Source of the DNA: Hexactinellida sp. DTS-2022
Lineage: Eukaryota > Porifera > Hexactinellida
Length of the DNA: 64,000 nt
Direction: 5' to 3'
Assembly: GCA_028753945.1 (NCBI GenBank)
Contig: JAPNXP010000010.1
Coordinates: forward strand, 4,467,042-4,531,041
This document shows, one piece after another, positions 22,047 to 33,672 of the stretch. Under the pieces are notes generated by a model. It worked only from the letters and a program-made list of their open reading frames with translations. It did no database searches and was not told the origin of the DNA. The position numbers and the translations under genes were made by a program. Each line of letters opens with the position of its first letter. Position 1 is the stretch's first letter.

Positions 22047-25000
22047 CTATGCATTAAAGATCTTCCAAACAGTGACAATAGATTCTAGGACTACCTCCGA
22101 TGGATATTTCAAACCTCCTCGATCAGACAGTTCTAATAGTTTTAACTTAGATATAGTATCAGATTCATCGACGAGTAAATCTCTTTCAATAGTCAAAGAA
22201 TCCCGGCATATACGACATGGTTGACTACGTTTCAAGTATTGATGTACTGAATAGCCAGCAATAAAGGCTAATGACTGAAGTACCTGAAATTTACAGTCAA
22301 TGGCTGAGAGGTCTGATATAGCGCTCAAGAAAGGATCAAAGTCAACTTCACTGGTAGAATCTGCCTATCCGATGGTGAAAATGATTGAATGAACTCTTGC
22401 AAAGAAGTACTAGAATCATTCTGATTGGAAAATAGACGTAGTATATTGGATACTTTAAGACGACGTTCTGATTCTAAGATCTGAAGATAGGAAACATGAT
22501 AATTAGCTCCTGACATCATACGATATAGTCCAAAATGATGTTCCAATGGATCAGTCGCAAGAAAGATGTCAAGAGGTATGAAAACCAGGGTTGCCAATCC
22601 AATCCAATCCAATCGAGCCAAATTTGGACAATCGGCAATCCAAATTTGGAAAATCGATTATTCGGATGACAATCCAATCGCAATCAACAATCCAAAATAT
22701 CATCGATTCTTTTGGATTGTTTCTGCGATTTTTTTCAATCGTTTACTTCTCAGTATTATATCAAAAAGAGTTATGTTTCATCATATGTTCAAACTTAAAA
22801 CATATATTATTGGGTTTAATTGACGAGCAATTGAGCATTTTAAATTTTGGCATTATTTATATATTGAAAAAACAAACAATCGGAAAAAATCGATGAAATT
22901 CATCGATTGCAATCCAATCGATAATCCAATCGACAATCCAATCGATGAAAAATGAAGCAATCCAATCGACAATCCAATCGATGAAAAATGCGGCAATCGG
23001 CAATCGAAAATATTCTCGATTGGATTGGATTGGCAACCCTGATGAAAACCCACAGTCCTGAGTTAGAAAATTTGCTATCTGTGGCAACACGAGGCATGAT
23101 TGCTGGTAAACGTCTGCTTGCTTAATTTGCCACCTTTGCCAGACAGTGACTCCCAAGCTTCTAGCCAATAGACAATCCTAGTCAGTAAGAGAAAACGCTC
23201 ATCGTTAAATCTTATTGGATTAGACAATGGGTCGTTCAACCTGATATGTTTATATGGCATATTGATATTGAAAATTTTCCAGAGAGATAGGAGAATCTCA
23301 ACGAAATCATTTGAATGCAGGAGAACGCTGCTCATCCTGGATAGCTAGAGCAGCAATTGTAGATTCGTGTACTACTTTTAGGACCAACTTAACATTTTGA
23401 CGTTCTAAATTGGATGGATAACAAGCCTTAGAAGTCAAACGAGGGGCAAGTTTAGCATGGCTATCTCTCTCAGAATTGTATAGTATACGGATATCACGGA
23501 AAGAAGCATGACAGATTTTCAATGGATAAGCGCATCGGTCAATAGAAAAACAGTTCAAATCTGGATAAGAAAAGAACTTATTATCAGTTTGTTGATTCAA
23601 CCAATTATTGCGAATAGTTTTCAGAATATGTACGAAGTCAAATGTAAGGAAAATACCTCTGCGTATATCACAAGGGTGTGTTACTCGAGTCTCCAGCTTT
23701 CTATTAGGGGAAAACAATTTGAAAAGTTTCACATTATGGGGATAGTTGTCAGTGGAGATGATTTCAACGAACAAGCCACAATCTTCAACATCATGAATAC
23801 AAGATTTGATAGTGTCGAATAACTTTTCAGCTGTTACAGAAGCACATGGGAGTAGACGAACAATACAAGACCGTTTCTTATACAGACTCGACACCATGAT
23901 AGCGAAAACTGTCTTGGTAGGATTATCTGGATCGAGGTTTGAAGCAAACAATCTCCCTCCTTTATAAGAAATATCAGATTTCACGTGAATTTCATCCATT
24001 TGAATAATGACATGCCTCTGTTCCTGAGAAAAGGAATGTGTGGATTCCTTAAGAAACATAAAGAATTCATTTTCAAGTCCAAAGGAGGAATACAATTTTT
24101 GTAAGGTATTGGAATGAGGGAGAGAAATGCATACATGCTCTGTAGATAGTGATAAGAAGCAGGAGAAATGAGATGTATTTTAAGAGCTAAGATCTACGTC
24201 AATACGTTATACCTCCGCCTCTTTTTTGGAACAAGACTATTTCGAAGCTGACAAAGAACAAACTGGAGCCTTGAAACTTCAGGACAAGGAACCAAGTCAT
24301 CATCAGATTTACCGTCGTACATGTCAATAACTTGTTGGATATGACTTTCCGCAGATGCGATATGAGATGTGTTATCAAAATTAGTGGAAATATTCTCAGA
24401 GATTTTGGGTGCAGATGGCGGAATAGAAATTTGAATTAGAAGCGAATCAATTTGTCGAACATCACATAGCGTTACGATAGAAATTGGAAGATTTACACCA
24501 TTATGAAAAACTTTGACGGACAAGTCAAAATTTACCGATAAGTACGTATTAACTTCAATCTTACAACTATCTATATGAGGACGCATAAAAATTAATGTAT
24601 ATTCGTCGGGATATCACGTAGACCATATACTAGCAATTGAGAGTAAGGGTAACTTAGCTTGTAAATCATGGAAACTGTGGATCTTGAACTTTTCATTCTC
24701 TTCGACATCTGACTCGAGACTTAGTTTGACTGCTTGATAGAGAAGTTCGTCATCCTTGTCCTCTAGAGATAGACGTGTGCGTTTGGTGGCAGTATGAGAT
24801 GAATAGTACCGTTGACATCCTGGTAAAATAGTTGGCAAAGCTCCATCTTTCAGCTTAGGACGGTTTCTTGGTATTTCTCGATAACTTCCGTCTCCATTGG
24901 GAACTTTGTGTGTTGTTTCGACTTCTTCTTCTCTAAAATGTTTTGAGCACACGTACACGACTTTCAGTTCATCTATATCATCTCTGTGTAGCGCTCGTAA

Positions 25001-25108
25001 CCAAGCGTGTCTCAGTTCATCCGGCGTCTGTGGCATCTTGAACACAGGTATTCTGTCGGTTGGGTCATAATTGCTTTTACAACCTGGTGCAGAACAGTTG
25101 TTGGGCAT
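22047..25108 (-). pseudogene. P element 2 THAP-transposase gene, nearly complete but broken
   Basis: It starts MPNNCSAPGCKSNYDP: THAP finger C5-x4-C10, with C54-x2-H57 in VCSKHF and the ALPTIL box near residue 88. The frame continues past a single TGA at 24614-24616 and a TAG after RRRYNVLT, then a frameshift near 24140. The catalytic region (24095-23307) holds QMDEIHVKSDISYKGG, STDNYPHNVKLF and DFVHILKTIRNNW. Breaks follow near 23320 and 23110, then the hAT MITE, then EHHFGLYRMMSGANYHVSY and a C-terminal tail with GYSVHQYLKRSQPCRIC. The family binds ends through THAP and cuts with an RNase H-like domain. Few lesions suggest recent death. Confidence 0.9.
22586..23041. mobile_element. hAT MITE, 456 bp, in the P element 2 gene
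   Basis: An exact 8-bp duplication ATGAAAAC flanks it (22578-22585 and 23042-23049). Ends are CAGGGTTGCCAATCCAATCC and its complement. The interior repeats AATCCAATCGA in both directions. It splits the C-terminal coding part of the transposase. Confidence 0.95.
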
Positions 25109-25463
25109 GATAATAGCTAGGTAAACGGAAACAGATTGGAAAGTATCAGAAAGGTGGATTAATAAAGAGAAATAGTGTGAAATTACGAGATATTAGTGGA
25201 AATACAAATTTTTAGATAAATGCTTATATATGTACATTAGTGAATATATACTATGGCTTATTAATAATTTCATCTTCAAAACCAACCCTGGTTGCAAATT
25301 GACCAATTTTATGGTTGGTTTGGCATCTTATAGTCTATTTATTATCAGAAATAGCCAATAAATGATATTCCCTTCGAAATCAATTCATATCGGCTAACCC
25401 ATCCCTGGTCCGAAATCCACATTTTGATGTTAGGCCTTATGTATAGTAGGCTATGGCTGATTA

Positions 25464-27090
25464 TATTAAATACGGATTTGGTAAAATCTCCGTCCAATAA
25501 TGTGCTTGATGTGCGAACAAGTTACCTAAAGAGGGAATGAAGCCATCAATAATTATTGATCATCTGAAATTGCTGTACAGTGACAAGGTAGATAAAGATG
25601 TGCAATTCTTCATTAATTTGAGAGACAGTCGCAAAACGATGTGGGGGTCTTTTGGAAAATATATAGACAAAATGGTTTGGTTGTCTCCTATAATATTTCG
25701 CTACTAATTGCAAAATCTGCTAAGCCATCCATATATAATTGATGAAAAACTCACTTTACCCGAAATCCAGGAAGCAGTTATAACGGTTATGCATTCAGAT
25801 GGGCTTAGTGTAATTCAATTCATTTCGTTGAGAAATGATACTGTTGCTAGGAGAATAAATTTGATGGCTAGTGATGTTGAGACACCCTATGCAGTATACT
25901 AACAACACCGAATTTTCTCTTCAAATTGACGAATCCACATGGCCACTCTGCTCTTTGCACATATCCGCTTTTTTCACGAAGAAAGATGATTGAAGAAATG
26001 TTGTTTGCGAGTCCGTTTGTAATTGATACTAAAGGTGAATCTATCTACAAAGTCGTGGAAAATCTTTCAAGAAAAGAAAATTCCCTCGTATATTATCATT
26101 GATTGTGCCACAGATGGGCGCTTGCTATGGTTGGTAGACATCGTGGTTTCATTTCGTACTTGAAAAACATTTTGCATGAAGTTTTCGCTATTCACTGCCT
26201 CGTTTATCGAGAACATTTGGTCGCAGAACATCTAAGTGGTCGCTTGCACAGCTCATTGCATATCGTCATTACTGTCATCAATAAAATTAAAGCTTCCCTA
26301 CTTAAAGAAAGAATATTTCGCCAATTATGCACAAAAACGAATCAGAATTCTTCTTTTGCATACCGAATTTAGTTGGCTCTCAAAGGAAAGTGTCTCAGTC
26401 GGTTTTACAGTCCTTTGTACACCATTTTGAAACTTTTGGAGGAAGAGAACCCCGAAGTTAATACAGCTTGTCCATGCAGCAAAATCTGATGTAGCTTACT
26501 TTACTGACATTTATAAGAAATTCAACGCAATGCACTTGCAACTACAAGCAATATAGTCACTCTAGTCAAGTGCAAAACTGTTGCCAGCTCCTTCATAGGG
26601 AAACTAACGTTGTTTAAACAAAATATCAGCGGACGGAAATTTACCAGTTTCCTCACTTAGCAGGACTCAAAATTTCATATGACGATTTGCTAGCATATCG
26701 TGAAGATCTTGATGTACTGAAAGCGGATATGATCAAGCAATTGACTGATTTGTTGGAACTTGAACCGCTACATTGGCTAATTTACCAATACAACGGTTTA
26801 CTCTAGTCTAGAATTTGCAAGAAGAGCTGATGGACATACAAAGTGATTGTGAGGAAAAAGCTCATTTACAATGATTGCATATAAACGATTTGGATGCAAT
26901 CTCAGGACGAAATAAATTTCCAAATTTGTGGAAAGTAGCAAAGCTGCTAGTTCTAGCTTATCTCTTAGAACAGCTTAGAAAGGTTTTAGCGCATTTGTTC
27001 AATTGGTAACGGAGCAAAGAAACAGGCTCATATTTCTAAATTTGGAGATTTGAAATTGCTGCTCGTGATATGAAACCAATTTTATAAAGT
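25464..27090 (+). pseudogene. Buster-type hAT transposase 1 (ZBED5/FAM200-like), heavily broken
   Basis: Fragments in shifting frames follow the known order of Buster hAT transposases: FISLRNDTVARRINLMASDV (25830-25880), FSLQIDESTWPLCSLHISAF (25915-25975), HCLVYREHLVAEHL (26192-26233) and LLLHTEFSWLSKESV (about 26350-26395). The first catalytic aspartate is in QIDEST. There are many stops. The N-terminal BED finger is not visible. Helitron 27092-28939 interrupts the extreme 3' coding end, and a few codons may resume after 28940. Domesticated relatives in vertebrates are ZBED5 and FAM200. Confidence 0.75.
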
Positions 27091-27197
27091 ACTAGCCCTT
27101 CGTTCTCGGTCGCTTTACGACATATCGGTGCTACACACCTCAAATTAACGGCCGCTACGCGGCCTTACTCCTCACTAAACAATTTGATTACATAGTA

Positions 27198-28351
27198 CAG
27201 TGGAGCCTCCCATAACGGACACTCCAAATAGCGGACAACCTCTAAATAACGGACAACCCTCGTGGCACGGATTTATTTATTTAGCATATGTCTAATCAGT
27301 GGTGGTTTAAGGGAGGGCTGATGGGGCGGTCGCCCGGAGCCCGAGCCTAAAGGGGGCCCAATACAAAGCTGTAATATTTGTATTGAGAAATGTGTTGCAT
27401 TATAATGTTTGAGTAGTGAAGCAATAACATGATAATGATAGTTTAATTGAGTTTGAACAGTGAAGCAATAACAATGATACAATCAATAGACAGCACACCT
27501 TAAGTAACAAGCCTAGTCCTGATCTACTTTACATTGAATTTTTCGAGTCTAAATACCTTTTTATAGGATTAACGCGAATTTCTCCAAATCGCGTTAATTT
27601 CCTCCACGATAATTTCATGGAGCGTTAATTTCCATGACCTTAATTTCCTGCTATTTCGCGTTAATTTCATGGAGCGTTAATTTCCTTCTCGTTAATTTCA
27701 TGGCGCGTTAGTTTCCTATAATAAGATATATTCTCCACTTCACAGTAATGCATCCTATTCACAAGTCGGGGGCAACTAAAAGAAAAGAATGTCACCTTCG
27801 CGAAGAGCAACTAAACAAGAAACGTCTAAACTTCCTAAACTAGACACATTCTCTAACCTACAATCACAATCCCAAGAATTTACAGCCGAAGACTATGAGC
27901 TTTCTACTTCAACATCTTCTTTTGTACCTCTTGGCGATTCATTTGTATCAAATTAATACGAATTACTTGCAGTATGGGACTCTAGTTTTATCGAGTCCGA
28001 GTATCAAGTTCCAGAGGTTGTAGAAGAGCAACACGCTTTTAACTCAGAAAGAAAACCAAACTTGTGAATACCATTGGGTTGTGGGACGATATATCAGAAG
28101 ACTTAGGAAATCGTTGGAATGCAAAAGGTAGTGAAGATTGTACAAACATTTGTAAGGACCCTGTAGGATTATATTCAGGGATGTCCTCAAAGAAACTCTT
28201 AAAGGCCCGTGGTTGATGTCCGCCCGGGGCCCAATATACCCTTAATCCGTCTCTGTGTCTAATAGAAAAGCAACCTCTAAATAGTGGACAACCTCTAAAT
28301 AACGGACAACGGTTCCGGTCCCAAGGTGTCCGTTGTTCAGAGGCTCTACTG
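27198..28351. mobile_element. pogo-like MITE interrupted by a hAT
   Basis: The ends CAGTGGAGCCTCCCATAACG and the imperfect complement CGTTGTTCAGAGGCTCTACTG-type sequence are flanked by TA (27196-27197 and 28352-28353). Units AACCTCTAAATAACGGACA recur. Removing the hAT at 27297-28255 leaves about 187 bp. Confidence 0.85.
27297..28255 (+). mobile_element. Non-autonomous hAT carrying a TTF-type transposase start
   Basis: An exact 8-bp duplication TGTCTAAT flanks it (27289-27296 and 28256-28263). Ends are CAGTGGTGGTTTAAGGG and CCCTTAATCCGTCTCTG. From 27790 a broken frame reads RATKQETSKLPKLDTFSN, STSTSSFVPLGDSF and LWDDISEDLGN. This resembles the N-terminus of TTF-type zinc-finger hAT transposases, so it is an internal deletion of an autonomous hAT. 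A TTAATTTCCTCC/GCGTTAATTTC motif repeats at 27590-27710. Confidence 0.88.
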
Positions 28352-28708
28352 TAGTTATATACTTATAATACCAGTTGAAAGCTAACTTCTGGGTTGATTT
28401 TGAATTTTCATTAATTTGTTTACTTATTTGTGTCAACAACTACAAATATTCATATTAGAAATTGAAAAATTCGAAATTCGAAATCAGCTAATTGCTACCT
28501 ATAATACCCATTGAAAGAAAACTTCTAGGTTCATTTTGAATTTTCATTAATTTGTTTACCTATTTGTGTAAACAACTACAAATATTCATATTGGAAATTG
28601 AAAAAGCGAAATTAGAAATCAGCTGATTGTTTACCTATTATATCATGCGTTTACCTATTATAACATTTGGAACTTAGTCTCTATCTCAATTATAAATGCG
28701 GTTTCTAT

Positions 28709-28867
28709 CAGTGGCGTAACTAGGATTTTGAACTCGGATGGAGTAGTAAAATTAGCTAAGTATATATCCTAAAAAAAGTGGGGGGGGGGGCAAATGGGGG
28801 GCAATCTAAAAAACAGGGGGGGCGGTCGCCCCCCCTTGCCCCCCCCCCCCCCCTGGATACGCCACTG
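28709..28867. mobile_element. hAT MITE, 159 bp, G-rich interior
   Basis: An exact 8-bp duplication GTTTCTAT (28701-28708 and 28868-28875) flanks ends CAGTGGCGTAACTAGG and CCTGGATACGCCACTG. The interior has runs of nine G and fifteen C that can pair with each other. Confidence 0.94.
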
Positions 28868-28939
28868 GTTTCTATTCCCCCATCACTTTATTACAATTCG
28901 GACAAACACACACACAACAATCGAGTTTGATAATATAGA

Positions 28940-29314
28940 TTATCGACGAACATCAAACTCAAGCACGCCCTTCTCATTAATTATGACTACCTGAAATGAA
29001 AGCTTTAACTATAACTGTAACTGTAACTCAGTGTTTCTCTAACCTTTACGACCTGCGCCTCTTGTCAACAATTTATCCTCGATAACGCCCCTCCAGAAAG
29101 TCCCAATATTTTGCTACATTTGTATTTGATTAAATATAATAAGGATTATTTATTAGTTTAATTCAGTTATAGTTTAAAGTTTTCATTACGGTTACAGTTG
29201 TTATCTACACGGTTCCCCCATGTTCTAATATAGGATTGATTATGGGTTGAACTATTCAGTGTCCAATACATTCCTGTCATGTTGAAATTCAGTGGGAATT
29301 TCAAGTAATACGTA
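28940..29314. other. Possible hAT 1 tail and a second hAT-type left end
   Basis: After the Helitron, codons RRTSNSSTPFSLIMTT end at a stop, possibly the last residues of Buster hAT 1. At 29032 CAGTGTTTCTCTAACC, a hAT left end in plus orientation, begins. No right end was found before 31000. Confidence 0.4.
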
Positions 29315-29798
29315 CAGTACCCGGACAAAAGTATTCGACCACCCATCATTTTCCAATTGAAAATAGTACTATAGTAGGCCTAACAATATTGTCCAATGTA
29401 TTAAAACTTTATGACATATTGTTATTTTGAATTCCGATTCGAATTCTACGCAATTGAATTAACCATTGTAGATGCTTTCAACTGATTACATAATAATTCG
29501 GTTGAAAATCAAATGTCATCAAATGGCAACATGTGCCACCAGTTCCCATCTCTCCAATTGTGGCAATTTTGGAAAAGTGGTGCATTGTGGCATAGGAAGG
29601 TAACTTTTAACCAAATCAAAAAGGGATTGAATTGAAAGCTCCAACAATTGTTAATTCGAATGTGCAGAATACGAATATGTAATCGAAGTAGCAATATCTC
29701 ATGTAATTTTAAAACACCATCTTCCATTGTTAACCCCACTATTGTACTATTTTCAATGGGAAAATGTTGGGTGGTCGAATACTTTTGTCCGGGTAGTG
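29315..29798. mobile_element. Tc1/mariner-like MITE, 484 bp
   Basis: The ends CAGTACCCGGACAAAAGTAT and its complement are flanked by TA (29313-29314 and 29799-29800). Arms continue as TTCGACCACCC for over 50 bp with few mismatches. The interior is non-coding. The CAGT..GGACAAAAGTATT style is typical of Tc1 families. Confidence 0.93.
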
Positions 29799-30175
29799 TA
29801 TATGTATGTAAATTGACAAATTCTAATGTTTCAGAGCAAATATGTATTTCAACCATCCATAAATTTAAGGAAAAATGTTTCTCTTTGAAATTATTCAGAG
29901 ATCGAATCTGCAATCAGGTGATTATGCTGGCCAGCTTGTTACGAAGTTCTTTTGTAAAAGGCATTATTGAAAAAACGAAAATTACAGGATGTCATCTACC
30001 ACTAAATTCTGTTCATTCCTAGTACTATCCTTTATAACTATCTTTGTTCAATGCATTTAGAGGAGGGCAGCACTGTGGATAAATATCACTGCGTTCTGAG
30101 ATTGAATTTAATAGATTCAAATTCAGTTTTAATTTCAGTTGGAGAAGAATACATTTCAGTTACAATTACAGTTGC
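29799..30175. other. No supported gene
   Basis: Flanking DNA between the Tc1-like MITE and the hairpin repeat. A frame running through from the MITE to 30022 shows no family resemblance. Confidence 0.4.
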
Positions 30176-30700
30176 AGTCATAAAAATCTAAAATTACACC
30201 TGTGCCGACAGCATGTTCCTTGGAGGAACTATCTTTTGGTGGTTGGTAGATTGATAATGCCTCCAAAAGAACATGTTGTCGGCACTGGTGTAATTTTAGA
30301 TCTTTTCGTCACGTCATCATCACTATCAATGTGTTAAGCAATTTCAGAAAGGTGTTTCGAAGGCATCGACCCTTAGAGTGGTGAAAGTTTCCATTTAGAT
30401 CACTTCATTTCAGAGATGTAAAAAAAAACATTTTTTGACGATGCCATCATCACCTCAAGGTGTCAAGACCCATTTGTAGAGGTGTTACGTGGCATAAGGA
30501 TCAATTGATATATTGGAAGTTTGTTTCTACCTTGTATTATGATATTTAGCTAATTAGTATAAATATCTTATTAATAATTTAACACCAATTTCAAGGTCAA
30601 CTTACATTTATTTAGTTTAATTATTTGTTATAAATAGTAATTTTAAATGAATTTGGCTACAAAATTTGATGTCAGCACATTCGACAATCTCTATAAACAA
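30176..30700 (+). repeat. Hairpin-headed dispersed repeat family, copy 2
   Basis: The head hairpin reads ATTACACCTGTGCCGACA and TGTCGGCACTGGTGTAAT. Both arms differ from copy 1 in matching ways, so the stem is preserved. The body shares CGACCCTTAGAGTGGTGAAA and CATCATCACCTCAAGGTGTC. No ORF. Confidence 0.75.
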
Positions 30701-31328
30701 ACTGGATGCTTCTCTATATGTTAAATACTGACTAAGTTAATTTTAATTAATACGTCAGTATATTAATAGTAGAAGTGTATTCTTGCAGAATGAAATATAT
30801 TATTTTTCCTTATGGTGGATTGGAAACCAACCGAAATCTCCAAAAAGGATAGGGGTAGGGACCGTATTTACTGAGATTACTTAGTACTTATGTACTAAGT
30901 ATATACTTAACTTAACTTAACTTAACTTAATTAATTTAACTTAACTTAATTAACTTAATACTTAGAACTTATATAACTTATCATAATATCATAATATCAT
31001 ATATACATAGATGCCCTGGGGTCCAAGGTATAAATAGAAAAACCCCTCTTTCATTTTGACTTTCAATTAAATTTCACTTTCAATTGGCAACTAAATAACT
31101 TATATGTACTAAGTTCGTACTTAGTTAAGAGAGTACCAATGTCCACGCAATTTTCTCTTATAAATCCGCGTATACCTTTCTGTCCGAAATGATGTTGAAC
31201 GTGTACGATCTCTACGGCACCAGACGGAGGGACTATTATTAAAATACTGAAATACAAATGGTGACTCGAACTCTTAAACTTATTCGCCACATACTTTAGC
31301 TGTTAAAGTATGTTGCGAACAAGGTTAG
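30701..31328. other. Unassigned, with TTAACTTAACT tandem and promoter-like copy 2
   Basis: The pentamer CTTAA is tandemly repeated at 30906-30965. The TATA segment at 31029-31037 matches that at 2104-2112. No gene was found. Confidence 0.4.
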
Positions 31329-31368
31329 GAGGCCGAGTACCATTCAGTCCTCAAGCTCTATTTGTCAG
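31329..31368 (+). CDS. Possible 40-nt exon preceding the CEP290-like exon
   Basis: Between TTAG (31325-31328) and CAG/GTAATT (31368-31369) lies an open frame encoding EAEYHSVLKLYLS plus one base. Its phase fits the two leading bases of the exon at 31621, giving LKLYLSG-KSWKIRD, loosely like the LKDTKG..W..KI stretch of CEP290. The acceptor lacks a good pyrimidine tract, so this is a weak candidate. Confidence 0.25.
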
Positions 31369-31620
31369 GTAATTCTCAAATTACCTCTTCCTTCTTAGTA
31401 TCCATTAGGTAGGTAACTCGGTTTTGAGTTATTGTTTAATTTAGGAATAACATATACATCGGGAGAACCATTTCTTAATGTGATATCATCGATGATATCC
31501 AGGTCTACAAAGGTCTTTTACATCAAAATTTCACCTTGTGTAGCCGGATTGTTGTATTAGAAATATTAAGGCCGATGAATATAATTCATTTATTTAATAC
31601 TTTCTAATTAATTATTTTAG

Positions 31621-32256
31621 GCAAATCTTGGAAAATTCGAGACATACACAACAAACTTGGAGATTGTCAACTAAATGAACTTCGTATAAATAGAAAACTT
31701 GCTAGAATTGAATTTCAGCTATGTGAAGAGAAGCGTTTATCCCAAATGAATGAACAGTCGCTAATTATTTTGGAAGAGGAGTTGACGTTAGTGGTAAAAG
31801 AAAAGGAAACAATCCAAATAGAATGGGAGCAGCGGGAAAGTGAACTCGAAAATATTATAGAAGACTTTGAAAAATCTAAAGAGATACCTTTTTTGCCAGA
31901 ATTACAACTTTTATATGATGCACTACCGGACCCTACTGCTCCTCTTAACGAGCAACTCGATCACTCAGTTCATTCCTTGAAAAAATTTGGTTCTTTACTT
32001 GTCAACATGAAAGACGAAAAAGAAAGGGTTGAAAAAGAATTACATGAATCATTATCACACTCTCATAAGATTGAAGATGACTTATTAATCAAAGAGCGTG
32101 AGGTTACTGAACTTAAACTTCGGATACCAGAATATTATCTTGGAGGTACACAAGTTGAACCAGAGAGGCTTTTTGAGTATGATAATCAGTTGAAACTTGC
32201 ACAAAACACAATCCAATCTATGCAAATTCACCTAACACAGAGAGAATCAACAATTG
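31621..32256 (+). CDS. CEP290: CEP290-like exon (ciliary transition-zone coiled-coil protein)
   Basis: The exon is open for its full 636 bp, from acceptor TTATTTTAG to donor GTAAGT (32257), entering with two bases and leaving with one. It encodes heptad-rich coiled coil. Compared with human CEP290 from memory: W..KI then ELRINRKL (human ELKLNREL), SLIILEEEL, IEWEQRESELE (human MAWDQREVDLE), ALPDPTAPLNEQL (human SIPDPSLPLPNQL), VTELKLRIP (human INELRLRLP) and LKLAQNTIQSMQIHLTQRE (human LKIAHQTIANMQARLNQKE). CEP290 bridges membrane and microtubules at the cilium base. This is an internal exon from the C-terminal half. Confidence 0.88.
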
Positions 32257-32384
32257 GTAAGTTTCTTAAGATGTTTCTTAGTTAATAATACATAAACTAG
32301 TTTAATGAATGATATAAAATTATAAAATAAAATAATTATTTGGAAACTATACATATGTGCCCCGTATTTTAGGCAGATATTTAT
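32257..32384 (+). other. 5' end of the 31.65-kb CEP290-like intron (splice donor)
   Basis: The donor is GTAAGT at 32257-32262, a consensus match, after ...ATTG. The intron is phase 1: the leading G joins AA at 63907-63908 to make a glutamate codon. A hAT begins only 129 bp inside. Confidence 0.88.
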
Positions 32385-33358
32385 TAGGGCTGTACCGGAT
32401 TTCCGATTCTAATCCGGTATCCGGCCAGTTACCGGATATCCGGCCAGAACCGGATATGAAAAACTATCCGGCCGGATAACGGTCCCAATTGTATTTGTGC
32501 ATTAATTAAAGAATAACTATCTCTTCGAATACAAAGTGAATTTCCATAGCTCTAGGGTCATTAACTGTCCATTTCTTCTGTCGTTCTAATGTCTGGTACA
32601 GGTTTTCTTGAATAGATATTCTTGGAGTAGAATTTAGATAATGTGTAATAGCAGAACTAGTTGATTGAAAAATACTATGGTCACTTTGTTGTGAATTTCT
32701 ACAAGAGGATTTTCATTTATTATTATTTTTTTGTAAATTTCTGGATGTAAATGTCTTATGTGGTTCCACAGTGGTGACGTGCTATATATTTTAGGATTTT
32801 TACCACGTGATATATGTATTGGCATCACATTCATTACAGAGTGCTCTGAAAGAATCGTTCTTAGATAGTGAGAAAAATGCCAAATTTCACTCATGCTGGG
32901 ATTGATAAAAAATGCAACCTTTCAAGCTAATAGGAAAAAGCGATCACAAAAAATATATAGGAATCGAATATGTTATTGAAAAGATCTTATTTACCAAAGG
33001 TGAATGCGATTGAATGTATGCAGGTAAACCTCCCAAAGCGGCACCTCCGAGTAGCGGCAACCTCCGAGAAGGGGCACAAAATCATTCTGTCTATGGGTGC
33101 CGCTTTGGGAGGTTTACCTGTATTCATATGTACTGTATCAATTGTAGAATCACATAAATTATTTTAGAAGCCTCAAAAAACAAGCTTAGTATATGTACAA
33201 ATTAATCAAGAATAAGCAGAACTTGTTCTTGATGTGATACTATGGTATCATTTGTCAAATACATATTTAGCCGGATATCCGCCTGGATAACCGGATAATT
33301 GAGCACCGGATATCTGGATCCGGCCGGAGTAGAGAATCTCTAATCCGGTACATCTCTA
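32385..33358 (-). mobile_element. Non-autonomous hAT with BED-finger remnant, 974 bp
   Basis: An exact 8-bp duplication ATATTTAT (32377-32384 and 33359-33366) flanks ends TAGGGCTGTACCGGAT and its near complement. Subterminal zones repeat CCGGATATCCGG-type palindromes. A minus-strand frame (32894-32634) contains SPLWNHIRHLHPEI, the second half of a BED zinc finger, and GKNPKIYSTS upstream. It is an internal deletion of an autonomous hAT. A pogo-like MITE is inserted at 33021. Confidence 0.92.
33021..33120. mobile_element. pogo-like MITE, 100 bp, copy 1
   Basis: The arms CAGGTAAACCTCCCAAAGCG and complement pair over about 27 bp. TA follows at 33121-33122; the left flank is TG. It is nearly identical to the copy at 57354-57453. 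Confidence 0.9.
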
Positions 33359-33672
33359 ATATTTATGCCATTAGAATAGTTTTAATCCAATAAAGGAGGT
33401 TTTATCCATATCATAAGTTACTATGCCGTTATGGTTAGTATATCCGAGATTTCGCCACGAAAAATTCGAATCTTTGATATATTGACATTTTTGTAATTCG
33501 CTCGTGTTCTAACTTTGTTCAAATCACAAATGTATTTCATGTATATCTTTATCTTAACAACGCTAATGATTTATCGCTTTATAATATGCATTGATACTAT
33601 AAATAGTATTGTGATAAATTAGTATCAGTTTCCTTCGTTTTAGTATTGAAGGCCGCATAATTTATTAATACA
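33359..33672. other. Unassigned intronic DNA
   Basis: A+T-rich spacer between the hAT and Helitron copy E, with no frames or repeats that I could assign. Confidence 0.4.

Larger units (their letters stand above)
20617..25455 (-). mobile_element. P element 2 (THAP-type), 4.8 kb with three insertions
   Basis: The ends CATAGCCTTCTATACATAAG and its complement lie in a 7-bp duplication GCTGATT (20610-20616 and 25456-25462; an eighth base differs). Inner ends TCAAAATGTGGATTT and ATCCCTGGTCC are also inverted. Insertions are Helitron copy D, a pogo-like MITE and a hAT MITE. Without them it is about 3.7 kb and carries one minus-strand transposase gene. Confidence 0.88.
27092..28939 (-). mobile_element. 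Helitron family 2b, complete, 1848 bp with three insertions
   Basis: Minus-strand TCTATATTATCAAACTCG begins at 28939 and CTAG ends at 27092, with A at 27091 and T at 28940 as required. The 3' zone has GACCGAGAACGAAGGG and a GGCCGC..GCGGCC stem. Internally a block of about 125 bp (GAAAGCTAACTTCTGGGTTG to AATCAGCT) is tandemly duplicated at 28370-28620. It holds a pogo-like MITE, a hAT inside that, and a second hAT MITE. Confidence 0.9.

Noticed and set aside
22853-23053. Frames with repeated Ile-Gly-Leu-Ser
   Set aside because: They translate AATCCAATCG repeats of the hAT MITE at 22586-23041.
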